This document shows positions 52,827-60,850 of a DNA stretch of 64,000 nt, piece by piece. The position numbers and the translations under genes were made by a program. The notes beneath the pieces are model-generated. The model was not told the DNA's origin, searched no databases, and saw nothing but the letters and a program-made list of their open reading frames with translations. Each line of letters begins with the position of its first letter. Positions within the stretch are counted from its first letter, which is position 1. Origin of the DNA: CAWJJM01 sp963843275 (GTDB taxonomy: Bacteria > Acidobacteriota > Thermoanaerobaculia > Multivoradales > JBCCEF01); the NCBI GenBank assembly GCA_963843275.1, contig CAWJJM010000004.1, forward strand, positions 124,001 to 188,000, given 5' to 3'.

Positions 52827-53723
52827 ATGTCCGCCATCCGCATCCTTCGCCGCCCAGCCGTCCGCGGCGCGACCCTCGCCACCCTCGTCCTGCTCGCCGC
52901 CGCCACCGCCGGTGCGGCACCGAAGTCGAAGATGGCCACGCCGACCCTGGCGTGCGCCGGCTCGACGCAGGTCTCGATCAACGTCCAGGTCTGCGCCGGC
53001 GCCACCGGGGCTCCCGCCGGCTTCACCCTGCAGTGGCTCAGCGCCGCCGACCTCGCGGCCAACGGCGGCGCCTGGCCTTCCGGCGTCTGCGACGGCTCGT
53101 TCTCCGGCAACGCCAACGGATCGCGGTACGCCCTGGGCCCCGGCGAGTGCGTCACCGTCAACGTCGGCGACCTGCTCTTCGACAACGGCACCTCGAGCTC
53201 GTGCCCCGAGCCGCTGCTCTGCGGCACCGACTACGTCTTCCGCGCCTTCGCCCACGCCAACAGCACCCTCAACCGGAGTGAGTTCACCGCCAACCGGAGC
53301 TGCAGCACGCTGCCCTGCGGGCACGGCGACAGCTGCACCTTCACGCAGGGCTACTGGAAGACCCACGGCCCCGAGGGCTGCGCGACCGGGAACAACTTCG
53401 ACACCTGGCCGGTCACCGAGCTGGCCCTGGGCGACACCACCTACTCCGATCTCGAGCTGTGCTCGATCTTCAACACGCCCGCGGCGGGGAACGGGCTGAT
53501 CAGCCTGGCGCACCAGCTGATGGCCGCCAAGCTCAACGTCGCGGCGGGCGCCGACGACTCGGCGATCGCGGTCGTGATCGCCGCCGCCGACGCGCTGATC
53601 GCCGGCCAGGTGGTGCCGCCGGTGGGCGGCGGCTCGCTCGCCCCCGGGGTGACCTCGACGCTGAACGGCGCGCTCGCCAACTGGAACGAGGGGCTCACCG
53701 GCCCCGGCCACTGCGGCGACTGA
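52827..53723 (+). CDS. Secreted cysteine-rich protein with GYWKTH motif
   Basis: 298 residues with a signal peptide (GATLATLVLLAAATAGAAPK). The N-terminal half has about ten cysteines and beta-strands (AGFTLQWLSAADLAANGG, GECVTVNVGDLLFDNG). The C-terminal half begins with DSCTFTQGYWKTHG, a motif found in several families of exported proteins of deltaproteobacteria, myxobacteria and acidobacteria, and ends in a helical GNGLISLAHQLMAAKLNVAA segment. Function unknown; possibly a surface or matrix protein. The start at 52827 follows AAGGAGCACCCG. It is flanked by an AT-rich regulatory region upstream and two terminators downstream. Confidence 0.75.
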   Translation: MSAIRILRRPAVRGATLATLVLLAAATAGAAPKSKMATPTLACAGSTQVSINVQVCAGATGAPAGFTLQWLSAADLAANGGAWPSGVCDGSFSGNANGSRYALGPGECVTVNVGDLLFDNGTSSSCPEPLLCGTDYVFRAFAHANSTLNRSEFTANRSCSTLPCGHGDSCTFTQGYWKTHGPEGCATGNNFDTWPVTELALGDTTYSDLELCSIFNTPAAGNGLISLAHQLMAAKLNVAAGADDSAIAVVIAAADALIAGQVVPPVGGGSLAPGVTSTLNGALANWNEGLTGPGHCGD

Positions 53724-53733
53724 CTCGCACGAC

Positions 53734-53767
53734 CGGCGCCTCCCCTCCCCCGGGGCGCCGTTTCTCT
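53734..53767 (+). terminator. First of two tandem terminators after the GYWKTH gene
   Basis: CGGCGCC (53734-53740) pairs with GGCGCCG (53754-53760), followed by TTTCTCT. It starts 10 nt after the stop at 53723. A plausible intrinsic terminator, weaker than the next one. Confidence 0.6.
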
Positions 53768-53773
53768 CCTCGA

Positions 53774-53810
53774 GGACGGGGCCCGACCCCCGGGTCCCGT
53801 CCGCCTTTTT
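53774..53810 (+). terminator. Strong intrinsic terminator
   Basis: GGACGGGGCCCG and CGGGTCCCGTCC form a 12-bp stem with one G-T pair around an ACCCC loop, then GCCTTTTT. This is the clearest rho-independent terminator in the window. Being symmetrical in stem but T-tailed only on the plus strand, it ends transcription of the GYWKTH gene just before the convergent response-regulator gene stop at 53833. Confidence 0.85.
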
Positions 53811-53832
53811 CGCCGCCGCCCCCGTGTCCGGG

Positions 53833-54471
53833 TCAGCTCAGGCCGCGCTCCTCGGTCCACCGCATCAGGGCCATCCGGGTGCTCAGCCCGAGCTTCACGT
53901 AGACGCTGTGGACGTGGACCTTCACCGTCCCCTCGGTGATCGACAGGCGGGCGGCGATCTCCTTGTTCTGCAGGCCCCGGCAGAGCAGGCGGACCACCTC
54001 CAGCTCGCGCGCGGTGAGCAGCTCCGCCGCCTCGCGGGCGCCCTCCTCGCGGCGGATCAGCTTGTCGAGCGCCCGCGCCGTGGAGGTCCGCTCCAGCCAC
54101 TGCTCCCCGGCGTCGACCTTGCGGATGGCCTCGAGGAGAAGCCGCGGCGCCATCTCCTTGAGCACCACGCCGCGGACCCCGAGGCGCAGCGCCTCCACCA
54201 CGTCGTCCTCGTCGAGCGCCGCCGTGAGCACCAGGACGCGGGTGGTCGACCCCGCGCGCACCATCTCCCGCAGCACCCCGAGACCGTCGGTGTTCGGCAT
54301 GCGCAGGTCCAGCAGCAGCAGGTCGGGGGCGAGCTCGCGCACCGCCCGCAGCGTCTCCTCGCCGTCACGGCAGCGGCCGACCACCTCGAAGTCGGGCTCG
54401 AGGCGCAGGAGCTGCTCGAGGCCGTCCAGGAACACGGGATGGTCGTCGGCGAGGAGCAACCGGATGGTCAT
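53833..54471 (-). CDS. NarL/LuxR-family response regulator
   Basis: 212 residues. The receiver domain has IRLLLADDHPVFLDGLEQLL (acidic pair), LLLLDLRMPNTDGLGVLREM (phospho-acceptor Asp) and a late Lys in VVLKEMAPRLL. The DNA-binding domain reads LTARELEVVRLLCRGLQNKE, then IAARLSITEGTVKVHVHSVY, the LuxR helix-turn-helix. No histidine kinase gene is adjacent, so it is an orphan in this window. The ATG at 54471 is chosen because the receiver begins directly there; an upstream in-frame extension would be basic and proline-rich. Possibly regulates the neighbouring permease or the GYWKTH gene; this is position-only inference. Confidence 0.92.
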   Translation of the reverse strand: MTIRLLLADDHPVFLDGLEQLLRLEPDFEVVGRCRDGEETLRAVRELAPDLLLLDLRMPNTDGLGVLREMVRAGSTTRVLVLTAALDEDDVVEALRLGVRGVVLKEMAPRLLLEAIRKVDAGEQWLERTSTARALDKLIRREEGAREAAELLTARELEVVRLLCRGLQNKEIAARLSITEGTVKVHVHSVYVKLGLSTRMALMRWTEERGLS

Positions 54472-54694
54472 GGCGGCGGGGGGCGACGGGCGGTCACGCC
54501 GGCGCCGCCCGGGACCGGGGACGCCGGGGCGGTGCCACACCACCTGGGTCGCGAAGTCATGGCCGCTCCGCGGTCTGTACGCATCGATCGACCGCCTTCA
54601 GTCTAGCGGAGCGCGCGGCGCCGACGACGGCGCAGAGGATCGCCGGGGAACTCCGGATCCGCTCCTCCCCGGCGCACAGCGCCGCACCGCGCGC

Positions 54695-57094
54695 CTACTC
54701 CGCCCGCAGCGCCTCGGCCGGGGGGATGGCCAGTGCGCGGCGGCCGGGCAGCCAGCAGGCGAGGAGCCCGGCGAGGAGCATCGCCCCGGCCGCCAACGGT
54801 AGCGCCCAGGGGCCGGCGCTCGCGGGGAGCCGAAAGGCGAAGAGGTTGCGCGCCTCGGCGACCAGCCGGCCGAGCGGCACCCCGAGCAGGACGCCGACGA
54901 ACAGGGGCAGCGCAGCCCGGCCGGCGACCGCGCGCAGGAGGCGCAGGGGCGTGGCGCCGAGGGCGACACGGACACCGATCTCGCGCCGCCGCCGGGTGAC
55001 CGCGAACGAGATCATCGCGTACATCCCCATCGCCGACAGGGCCAACGCCACGCCGCCCATCGCCCCGAGGCCGCTTCCGATCCCCGCGAACGCGGCCCGG
55101 TCGGCTGCGCCCAGGCGCGCGAAGGCGACGACGTCGCGCACCTCGAGCCGCGGATCGACGCCCGCCAGGGCGGTGCGCAGGAGCGGCTCGATCTCGCCGG
55201 CACCGCGGCCGGTGCGCAGGGCCAGGTAGTCGGCGTCCTGCGTCGTGAGCGGCAGGTAGCAGGCCGCCGCGAGGGCCGGGTCGCCGCCGCCCATCCCCAG
55301 GTCCGGCACCACCCCCACGACCTCCCGCCACGGGCCGCGGGCTGGCGCGCCTCCCTCGACGCCGACCCGCCGCAGCCGGCGGCCGACGGGGTTGGCACCG
55401 CCGAGGAAGCGCGCCACGAAGGCGCGGTCGACGACGGCGACGGGACGCCCACCGTCCGCGGCGTCCTCCTCCTCGAGCAAGCGCCCCTGCAGCGGCCGGG
55501 CGCCCAGCGTTGCGAAGAACCCCCCCGAGACGCCGATCACCGGCGCCGTCACCGCCGTCGGCCGCCCCACGCCGTCGGCCGCCTCGAGCTCGAACCGCAC
55601 CGCCGGCGGGCTGAGCCGCGGCAGCGAGGTGGCCAGCGCCGCGGCGGAAACCCCGGGTACGGCGCGGGCGGCGCGGAGGATCGCCGCCGCCTCGTCGGCG
55701 CGGTCGGGAGCGGCCGCGCCGGGCAGCGGGGCAGCCGGGGACGAGCGTCCGGGGATCAGCCGCGCGGCCACCAGCGGCGCCGGCGGCAGCTCGCCGCCGC
55801 GGGCGTAGCTCGTCACCCCTTTCGCCATCAGCAGCGCCCCGTGCAGGAGCGCCACCGACAGCGCCGCCTGGCAGGCGACCATCACCGCGCTGGCGAGGCC
55901 GAAGCGGGCCGTGGCGCGGTTCGCGGCCAGCTCGGCGAAGCTGTCGCCGTGGGTGGCCCGCAGCGCGGGGAGCACGCCCGCCACCGCGGCGGCGAGCAGG
56001 GTCGCCGCGACCGCGAACGAGACCGTCCGCCCGTTGAGGCCGAAGTCGGTCCAGTAGGGCATGTCGGTGAGCCGCGCGGTCACCCAGGCGAGCAGGGCGT
56101 GGGAGGCGGTGACCCCGATCACGGCGGCGATCGCGCCGGCGAGGAGCACCTCGGTGAAGATCTGCCCGATCAGCCGGCGCCGCGGCGCCCCGAGCGCGGT
56201 GCGGATCGCCAGCTCCCCCGACCGCGCCAGCGTGCGGGCCAGCATCAGGTTGGCCACGTTGGCGGCGATGACGAGCAGGATCAGCACCAGCGCCCCCACC
56301 AGCACGCCGGCCAGCAGGTCGAGGCCGTGCGACAGCGCCTCCACGTAGGGCTCGACCACCGGCCGGGTGGCCGGCATCTCGGGCCATGCCGCCGCGAAGC
56401 GCCCGGCGAGGGCGCCGATCTCCTCCTGCGCCGCGGGGAACGACACACCCGGGCGCAGCATCCCGAACAGGCGGGTGCCCTCCCAGTCGCTCCCGGCAGC
56501 CGTCCCGAGCGGCAGCCACAGGTCGGCCGCGACCGGGAAGCGGAAGTCCGCGGGCATCACCCCGACGACGGTGCGCAGCGTGCCGCCCACCTCGACGCGC
56601 CGCCCCACCACCTCGGTCCGGCCCCCGAAGCGCCGCCGCCACAGCCCCTCGCCGAGCACCACCACCGGCATCGCCCCCGCCGCCGCATCGGCGGGCTCGA
56701 GTCCGCGCCCCGCCCGCGGCGCGAACGGCAGGAAGGCGAAGGCACCCGGGGTGATGGCGCAGCCGTCGGCCGGCACGACCTCCTCGCCCAGGCGCAGGTT
56801 CGCGGGCGCCTTCCGCGCCGCGCCGAGCCCCGCGAAGGCGGTCGCCTGCCGGGCGTAGAAGCGGAAGCGCTCGGCCGACAGCTCCACCCGCCCCTCCCCG
56901 TCCCGCTCGTAGGACGTCACCAGCGCGACCCGGTCGCCGCCAGCGAACGGCAGCCGCGCGAAGAGGACCGCGTCGAGCAGAGTGAACCCGGTGGTGGCGA
57001 GCCCGATGCCCACCGCCAGCGCCACCACCGTCGTCAGTGCCATCACCGGCTGCTTCCACAGCAACCGCCAGGCGAGCTTCACATCGAGGGTCAT
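54695..57094 (-). CDS. Duplicated FtsX/MacB-type permease (ADOP family)
   Basis: 799 residues. Two FtsX/MacB_PCD units are fused: the first has an N-terminal helix (LLWKQPVMALTTVVALAVGI), a periplasmic domain and three helices around ELAIRTALGAPRRRLIGQIF; the second repeats this with EIGVRVALGATPLRLLRAVA. This is the arrangement of 'acidobacterial duplicated orphan permeases', an abundant family without own ATPase. No ABC ATPase is near. The ATG at 57094 follows GGAGGTCGCG; an ATG at 57106 is a less likely alternative. The frame is open thousands of bases further, but that part is shadow. The upstream cupin gene is 32 nt away and probably co-transcribed. Confidence 0.87.
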   Translation of the reverse strand: MTLDVKLAWRLLWKQPVMALTTVVALAVGIGLATTGFTLLDAVLFARLPFAGGDRVALVTSYERDGEGRVELSAERFRFYARQATAFAGLGAARKAPANLRLGEEVVPADGCAITPGAFAFLPFAPRAGRGLEPADAAAGAMPVVVLGEGLWRRRFGGRTEVVGRRVEVGGTLRTVVGVMPADFRFPVAADLWLPLGTAAGSDWEGTRLFGMLRPGVSFPAAQEEIGALAGRFAAAWPEMPATRPVVEPYVEALSHGLDLLAGVLVGALVLILLVIAANVANLMLARTLARSGELAIRTALGAPRRRLIGQIFTEVLLAGAIAAVIGVTASHALLAWVTARLTDMPYWTDFGLNGRTVSFAVAATLLAAAVAGVLPALRATHGDSFAELAANRATARFGLASAVMVACQAALSVALLHGALLMAKGVTSYARGGELPPAPLVAARLIPGRSSPAAPLPGAAAPDRADEAAAILRAARAVPGVSAAALATSLPRLSPPAVRFELEAADGVGRPTAVTAPVIGVSGGFFATLGARPLQGRLLEEEDAADGGRPVAVVDRAFVARFLGGANPVGRRLRRVGVEGGAPARGPWREVVGVVPDLGMGGGDPALAAACYLPLTTQDADYLALRTGRGAGEIEPLLRTALAGVDPRLEVRDVVAFARLGAADRAAFAGIGSGLGAMGGVALALSAMGMYAMISFAVTRRRREIGVRVALGATPLRLLRAVAGRAALPLFVGVLLGVPLGRLVAEARNLFAFRLPASAGPWALPLAAGAMLLAGLLACWLPGRRALAIPPAEALRAE

Positions 57095-57126
57095 CGCGAC
57101 CTCCATGACCGCAGGGTCCGCAGTTG

Positions 57127-57567
57127 CTACGGCGTCCCGCTGGGAGGGTTGCGGCGCGCCGGGTCCGCCGGGACCGGCACGGTCGGCTCCCACCGTCCCG
57201 GCACCTGCACCGCCTCGCCCTCCCCCGGCCACGGTGGCATCGTCACCGCGACCGCCGCCAACGGCACGCCGGCGAAGGCGCGGAACTGGAACTCGGTCCC
57301 CAGGGGGATGGTCAGGCAGGCCCCCGCCTCGACCGCCACCACCTCCTCGCGTCCCCCCTGCCGCCGCCACATCTCGCCGCGCCCGGAGAGGAAGAGCCAG
57401 ATCTCCTCGACCGTCCGGTGGGTCACCGCGGTCGAGGTCTCGCCGGGCGCCAGCTCGAAGTGCGCCATCCCGCCCCCGGCGAGGCCCGCGAGGATGCGCA
57501 CGTCGGAGCCGTCCGGTGCGACGGCGTCGGGGCGAGCGGGAAGGCGTCGGGTCTCGAACGGGCGCAT
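57127..57567 (-). CDS. Cupin-domain protein
   Basis: 146 residues with one cupin barrel. The core strands MAHFELAPGETSTAVTHRTV and EEIWLFLSGRGEMWRRQGG match cupin motif 1 in spacing, although the usual G-x5-H-x-H is degenerate (one His, HRTVEE). Motif 2 reads GACLTIPLGTEFQFRAFAG. The metal site is therefore uncertain. The ATG at 57567 has an excellent CGGAGGAGGGAGC site. It precedes the ADOP permease by 32 nt and could be a small sensor or lyase in the same unit. Confidence 0.75.
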   Translation of the reverse strand: MRPFETRRLPARPDAVAPDGSDVRILAGLAGGGMAHFELAPGETSTAVTHRTVEEIWLFLSGRGEMWRRQGGREEVVAVEAGACLTIPLGTEFQFRAFAGVPLAAVAVTMPPWPGEGEAVQVPGRWEPTVPVPADPARRNPPSGTP

Positions 57568-57754
57568 GCTCCCTCCTCCGGTCGTCGCCGGCGGTCCGCC
57601 GGCGCGGCGGACGCCGGGTCCCCGCGCCTCGGCCCGCCGGAGGCCCCACTGTACCCGCGAGACGGCACGGCCGGCGCGGCGGTCGCGTCCCGCGCACCGG
57701 GGCCGGCGCCGCCCCGGGCTCCCGCGGCGGTGTAACGTCGGCCGGCGAGAGACC

Positions 57755-58567
57755 ATGAACGACGCTGGACATCCGCCGCTCCGGAGCGCGGCGGCCCGGA
57801 CCTGCCGGTGGATCCGGACCGCCGTCCTCGCCGGCCTGCTGGCGGCCTGCGCGGGCGGGCCGACGGCGCCGAACGCGGAGACCTGCAGCGGCTACCCGCC
57901 GTGGCAGGCCTCGGACTTCGCGCTCCCCTACCCGGTGGGCACCGCCTACCGCGTCCTCCAGGGCAACTGCTCCGGCTTCGGCCACAGCGGCATCTATGCC
58001 TACTCCTACGACTTCGGCATGGACATCGGCACCCCGGTCAGCGCGGCGGCGGACGGCGAGGTGACGGAGACGCGCACCGGGTACGCCGACGGCGACCTCG
58101 TGCCCGGGCACGAGAACTTCGTCAAGGTGCTGCACGCCGACGGCACGATCACCGCCTACTCCCACCTCTCGCAGGTGAGCGTCACCCCCCACCAGGCGGT
58201 GCGCGCCGGGCAGGTGGTGGGGACGAGCGGCAACACGGGGAACACCGGCGGCACACCCCACCTGCACTTCCATCGCTCGGTGTGCTCCGAGCCGGTGGAC
58301 TGCGGCACGCTGCCGGTGACCTTCTACAACACCGATCCGAACCCGAACGGGCTGCTCGCCGGCCACGTCTACGCGGCCGGTCCCCTGGGCGTGCACCCGC
58401 CGGCCGCCGGCGCCGCCGGGCCGGCCGCCTCCTCCGCGCCGTCCGGCGGCGACCCGCCCGGCGGGGCGCCGCGCCCCCCGCGCCGTCTCGACCGCGATCG
58501 GGAACGCCCCACCGCAAGGGCGGCGGACGGCCCCGGCGGCAACGGTGCCGCGCCCCCCTCCCGGTAA
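57755..58567 (+). CDS. M23-type peptidase lipoprotein
   Basis: 270 residues. A lipoprotein signal (WIRTAVLAGLLAACAG) precedes an M23/LysM-free peptidase domain. Elements are GFGHSGIYAYSYDFGMDIG (first His and Asp ligands), GTPVSAAADGEVTETRTGYA, FVKVLHADGTITAYSHLSQV and GTPHLHFHRS (HxH ligands). These are the zinc ligands of lysostaphin-type endopeptidases. The C-terminal ~60 residues are Pro/Arg-rich and probably disordered. It likely cleaves peptide cross-bridges of cell-wall material in the periplasm or outside. The ATG at 57755 follows GGCGAGAGACC. Stop overlaps a -10-like box for the next gene. Confidence 0.88.
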   Translation: MNDAGHPPLRSAAARTCRWIRTAVLAGLLAACAGGPTAPNAETCSGYPPWQASDFALPYPVGTAYRVLQGNCSGFGHSGIYAYSYDFGMDIGTPVSAAADGEVTETRTGYADGDLVPGHENFVKVLHADGTITAYSHLSQVSVTPHQAVRAGQVVGTSGNTGNTGGTPHLHFHRSVCSEPVDCGTLPVTFYNTDPNPNGLLAGHVYAAGPLGVHPPAAGAAGPAASSAPSGGDPPGGAPRPPRRLDRDRERPTARAADGPGGNGAAPPSR

Positions 58568-58570
58568 CCT
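58565..58570 (+). promoter_or_regulatory. Possible -10 box before the APC-like gene
   Basis: TAACCT, whose TAA is also the stop codon of the M23 gene, lies 6 nt before the GTG at 58577. There is no Shine-Dalgarno. Either the gene is leaderless or it is read through from the M23 gene; co-transcription cannot be excluded. Confidence 0.3.
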
Positions 58571-58576
58571 GTCGCC

Positions 58577-59884
58577 GTGGCGCTCGGAGCAGCGGATCTG
58601 CTGGTGCTGGCGGTCGCCCTCGGCGCGGCGGGCCTCCTCGCCTTCCTGCCGGCGGCACGCCGCTCGCCGTCCTGGGCGGCGACCACCACCCCGCTGGCCT
58701 CGATCATGGGCAGCGGCTTCCTGGTCTCCGCGCCGCTGCTGGTGGCGGCGACGGGGCTGCTCGCCCCGGTCGCCATGGCCGCCCTGCTGCTCGTCGCCTA
58801 CGCCGTCGGCTCGGTCGTGCGCTTCAACATTCGCTACGCCGAGCCGGTCTTCGCCGAGCGCCGCCGCGAGGCGGGCACCCACAGCGCGGAGTTCGGCCAC
58901 GCCCGCGCCAGCGAGGCCCACTGGGCGGCCGAGGACAAGACCGTCGCCACCCGCGTCGAGCAGGCCTCGCACCTGGTCCTCGCCGGCGCCTACCTGATCT
59001 CGGTCACCTACTACCTCAGCCTGCTCGCCGCCTTCGTGCTCGACGCTCTCGGGGCCCGCGGGCCGCTCGCCGCGAAACTGCTGACCACCGCCGTGCTCGG
59101 CGCGATCACCGCGGTGGGGGCCTGGCGGGGCCTCCGTGCCCTGGAGGGGGTCGAGCGCTACGCGGTGGCGCTGAACCTGGGCATGATCGCCGGCCTGCTC
59201 GCCGGCCTGGCCCTGTTCCACGTCCGGGCGCTCGCCGCCGGCACCTGGCACCTGCCGGACGTCGCCTCGACCCAGGACCCGCTGACCGCCGGCCGGCACC
59301 TGATGGGGCTGCTGATCGTCGTCCAGGGGTTCGAGACCAGCCGCTTCCTCGGCGGCGAGCACCCGCCGGAGCGCCGGGCCCGCACCATGCGCCTGGCCCA
59401 GCTCGTCTCCGCGGCCATCTACCTGGTCTTCCTCGGCCTGGCGCTCGTGCTCTTCCCCTCCGGGCCGCCGCCGCAGGCGAACGTCACCGCGATCGTCCAC
59501 CTGGTGGCGCCGCTGGCCGCGGTGCTGCCGGCGCTGATCGTCGTGGCCGCCGCCGCCAGCCAGTTCTCCGCCGCGGTCGCCGACGACGCCGGCTGCTCGG
59601 GCCTGCTGACCACCGTCTTCGGCGGCCGCATCTCGCGGCGGACGCCCTACCTGCTGATCGGCCTCGCCACCGTGGCCCTCGCCTGGTCCACCGACGTCCT
59701 CGGCATCCTCGCCTGGGCCTCCCGCGCCTTCGCCGTCTTCTACTGCCTGCAGTGCGTCGTCGGCGTCCTCGTCGCCGCCGCACGCCCGGAGGCGCCGGGC
59801 CGCCGCCGGGTGATGGTCGTCGGCACCCTGGGCGCGCTGGCCACCGCGGCGGTGGCGATCCTGGGGATCCCGGCGGCGGGGTGA
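58577..59884 (+). CDS. Polytopic membrane protein, APC-superfamily-like
   Basis: 435 residues with about eleven to twelve helices (LLVLAVALGAAGLLAFLPAA, GSGFLVSAPLLVAATGLLAP, AAIYLVFLGLALVLF, LLIGLATVALAWSTDVLGIL). An ATTTPLASIMGSGFL stretch and a broken helix near it are reminiscent of LeuT/APC-fold transporters; I have no exact family. A charged loop (residues ~95-135, EAGTHSAEFGHARASEAHWA) separates helices 3 and 4. GTG start. It follows the M23 gene by 9 nt, so it may be part of one transcript. Likely an amino acid or ion transporter. Confidence 0.65.
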   Translation: MALGAADLLVLAVALGAAGLLAFLPAARRSPSWAATTTPLASIMGSGFLVSAPLLVAATGLLAPVAMAALLLVAYAVGSVVRFNIRYAEPVFAERRREAGTHSAEFGHARASEAHWAAEDKTVATRVEQASHLVLAGAYLISVTYYLSLLAAFVLDALGARGPLAAKLLTTAVLGAITAVGAWRGLRALEGVERYAVALNLGMIAGLLAGLALFHVRALAAGTWHLPDVASTQDPLTAGRHLMGLLIVVQGFETSRFLGGEHPPERRARTMRLAQLVSAAIYLVFLGLALVLFPSGPPPQANVTAIVHLVAPLAAVLPALIVVAAAASQFSAAVADDAGCSGLLTTVFGGRISRRTPYLLIGLATVALAWSTDVLGILAWASRAFAVFYCLQCVVGVLVAAARPEAPGRRRVMVVGTLGALATAAVAILGIPAAG

Positions 59885-59914
59885 GGCGGAGCCGGAGGAC
59901 GGGCTGGCCGATCC

Positions 59915-60004
59915 TGGCGGAGGGGGTGGGATTCGAACCCACGGGCCGTGGAGACGGCCGGCGGTTTTCAAGACCGCTGCTTTCGACCACTCAGCCACCC
60001 CTCC
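59915..60004 (-). tRNA. tRNA-Ser (anticodon TGA)
   Basis: 90 nt class II tRNA on the minus strand. GGAGGGG/CCCCTCC acceptor, encoded GCCA, long variable arm, anticodon stem GCGGT/ACCGC closing CTTGAAA, giving TGA. Reads UCA/UCN serine codons. Second serine tRNA in the window. Confidence 0.94.
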
Positions 60005-60055
60005 GCGGGGTCAGTCTAGCCCGAGGCCCGAGGGCGGCCCGGGCGACCGCTCCCC

Positions 60056-60247
60056 CTAGAGGTCGGTGTCGCGCCAGAGGGCGGCGAGATCGGAGGGTCG
60101 GAAGTTGACCAGGCGGTCCTGGCAGAACGAGCAGCGGTAGGGATGGTCGGGGCGCAGGGTGGAGAGCGGGAACTCGTTGCGCTGCCCGCAGGCGCACGTC
60201 ACCACCACGTTCTGCTTGCCGTCGGTGGGGGGTCGGCGCATCTTCAT
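60056..60247 (-). CDS. Small zinc-ribbon protein
   Basis: 63 residues: MKMRRPPTDGKQNVVVTCAC, then GQRNEFPLSTLRPDHPYRCS, then FCQDRLVNFRPSDLAALW. Two cysteine pairs, CxC and CxxC about 20 residues apart, form a probable zinc ribbon. No N-terminal signal, so cytoplasmic. No homology recognised beyond the ribbon; possibly a transcription-associated or ribosome-associated small protein. The upstream Shine-Dalgarno is weak (GAGAGCGAGCG). Confidence 0.65.
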   Translation of the reverse strand: MKMRRPPTDGKQNVVVTCACGQRNEFPLSTLRPDHPYRCSFCQDRLVNFRPSDLAALWRDTDL

Positions 60248-60391
60248 CGCTCGCTCTCGAAAGTCCGCGGCCGCCGCCGTTCGAGCTTCCACGGCTCCAG
60301 CGACGACCGCACCCCCCTGAATGGCAAGCGGCGTGCCAGCAGCCGTCAAACAACTGGGAATAAAGACTTTCCGGAGAATCGACCGCTCCCT

Positions 60392-60772
60392 CCCACACCC
60401 CGAGCCGGGCGATCGGGGCCGCCCCCCCACGTCCGGTGGAGGGGCCGCGGCGGCGGCGGGTCCGGGGGCGTCAGGGCCCGCGCCCGGATCTCCGCTCCTC
60501 GGCCGCCCACTCCCGGCCGCGCGCGGGCCCTGCCGAGTCGCCGCGGTCCCCGATCTCCCACCGGAGCGGCGACGTCCCAGGCCTCCCCACACCCCGAGCC
60601 GGGCGATCGGGGCCGGCCCCCCACGTCCGGTGGAGGGGCCGCGGCGGCGGCGGGTCCGGGGGCGTCAGGGCCCGCGCCCGGATCTCCGCCCCTCAGCCGC
60701 CCTCTTCCGGCCGCGCGCGGGCCCTGCCGAGTCGCCGCGGTCCCCGATCTCCCACCGGAGCGGCGACGTCCC
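60392..60772. repeat. 194-bp tandem duplication (two copies) in a 600-nt non-coding gap
   Basis: The 60248-60850 interval (603 nt) holds no gene. Within it a unit of about 187 nt occurs twice, at 60392-60578 and 60586-60772 (period 194), with few differences, mainly in a patch of about a dozen bases (CTCGGCC versus CTCAGCC, CACTCCC versus CTCTTCC). Each unit is internally palindromic: GATCGGGG at 60411-60418 pairs with CCCCGATC at 60548-60555, and GGGGCCGCGGCGGCGGCGGG at 60441 has a near-exact inverted copy at 60765-60797. Repeated frames are GC-rich noise. It could be a REP/MITE-like element, a structured RNA, or an assembly artefact. Confidence 0.75.
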
Positions 60773-60850
60773 CCGGACCCGCCGCCGCCGCGGCCCCTTC
60801 GCGCCACGACACACCAAGCCGGCGCCGCCCGCCCGGCGGCGCCCGCCGGC

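Noticed and set aside
54695..59998. A continuous 1767-codon open frame on the minus strand
   Set aside because: Only the part up to 57094 has protein-like sequence. The rest runs antisense through the cupin (57127-57567), M23 and APC-like genes and is caused by GC-rich codon bias.
60392..60772. CRISPR array
   Set aside because: Only two long, GC-rich, self-complementary units with no short regular repeat-spacer pattern and no cas gene.
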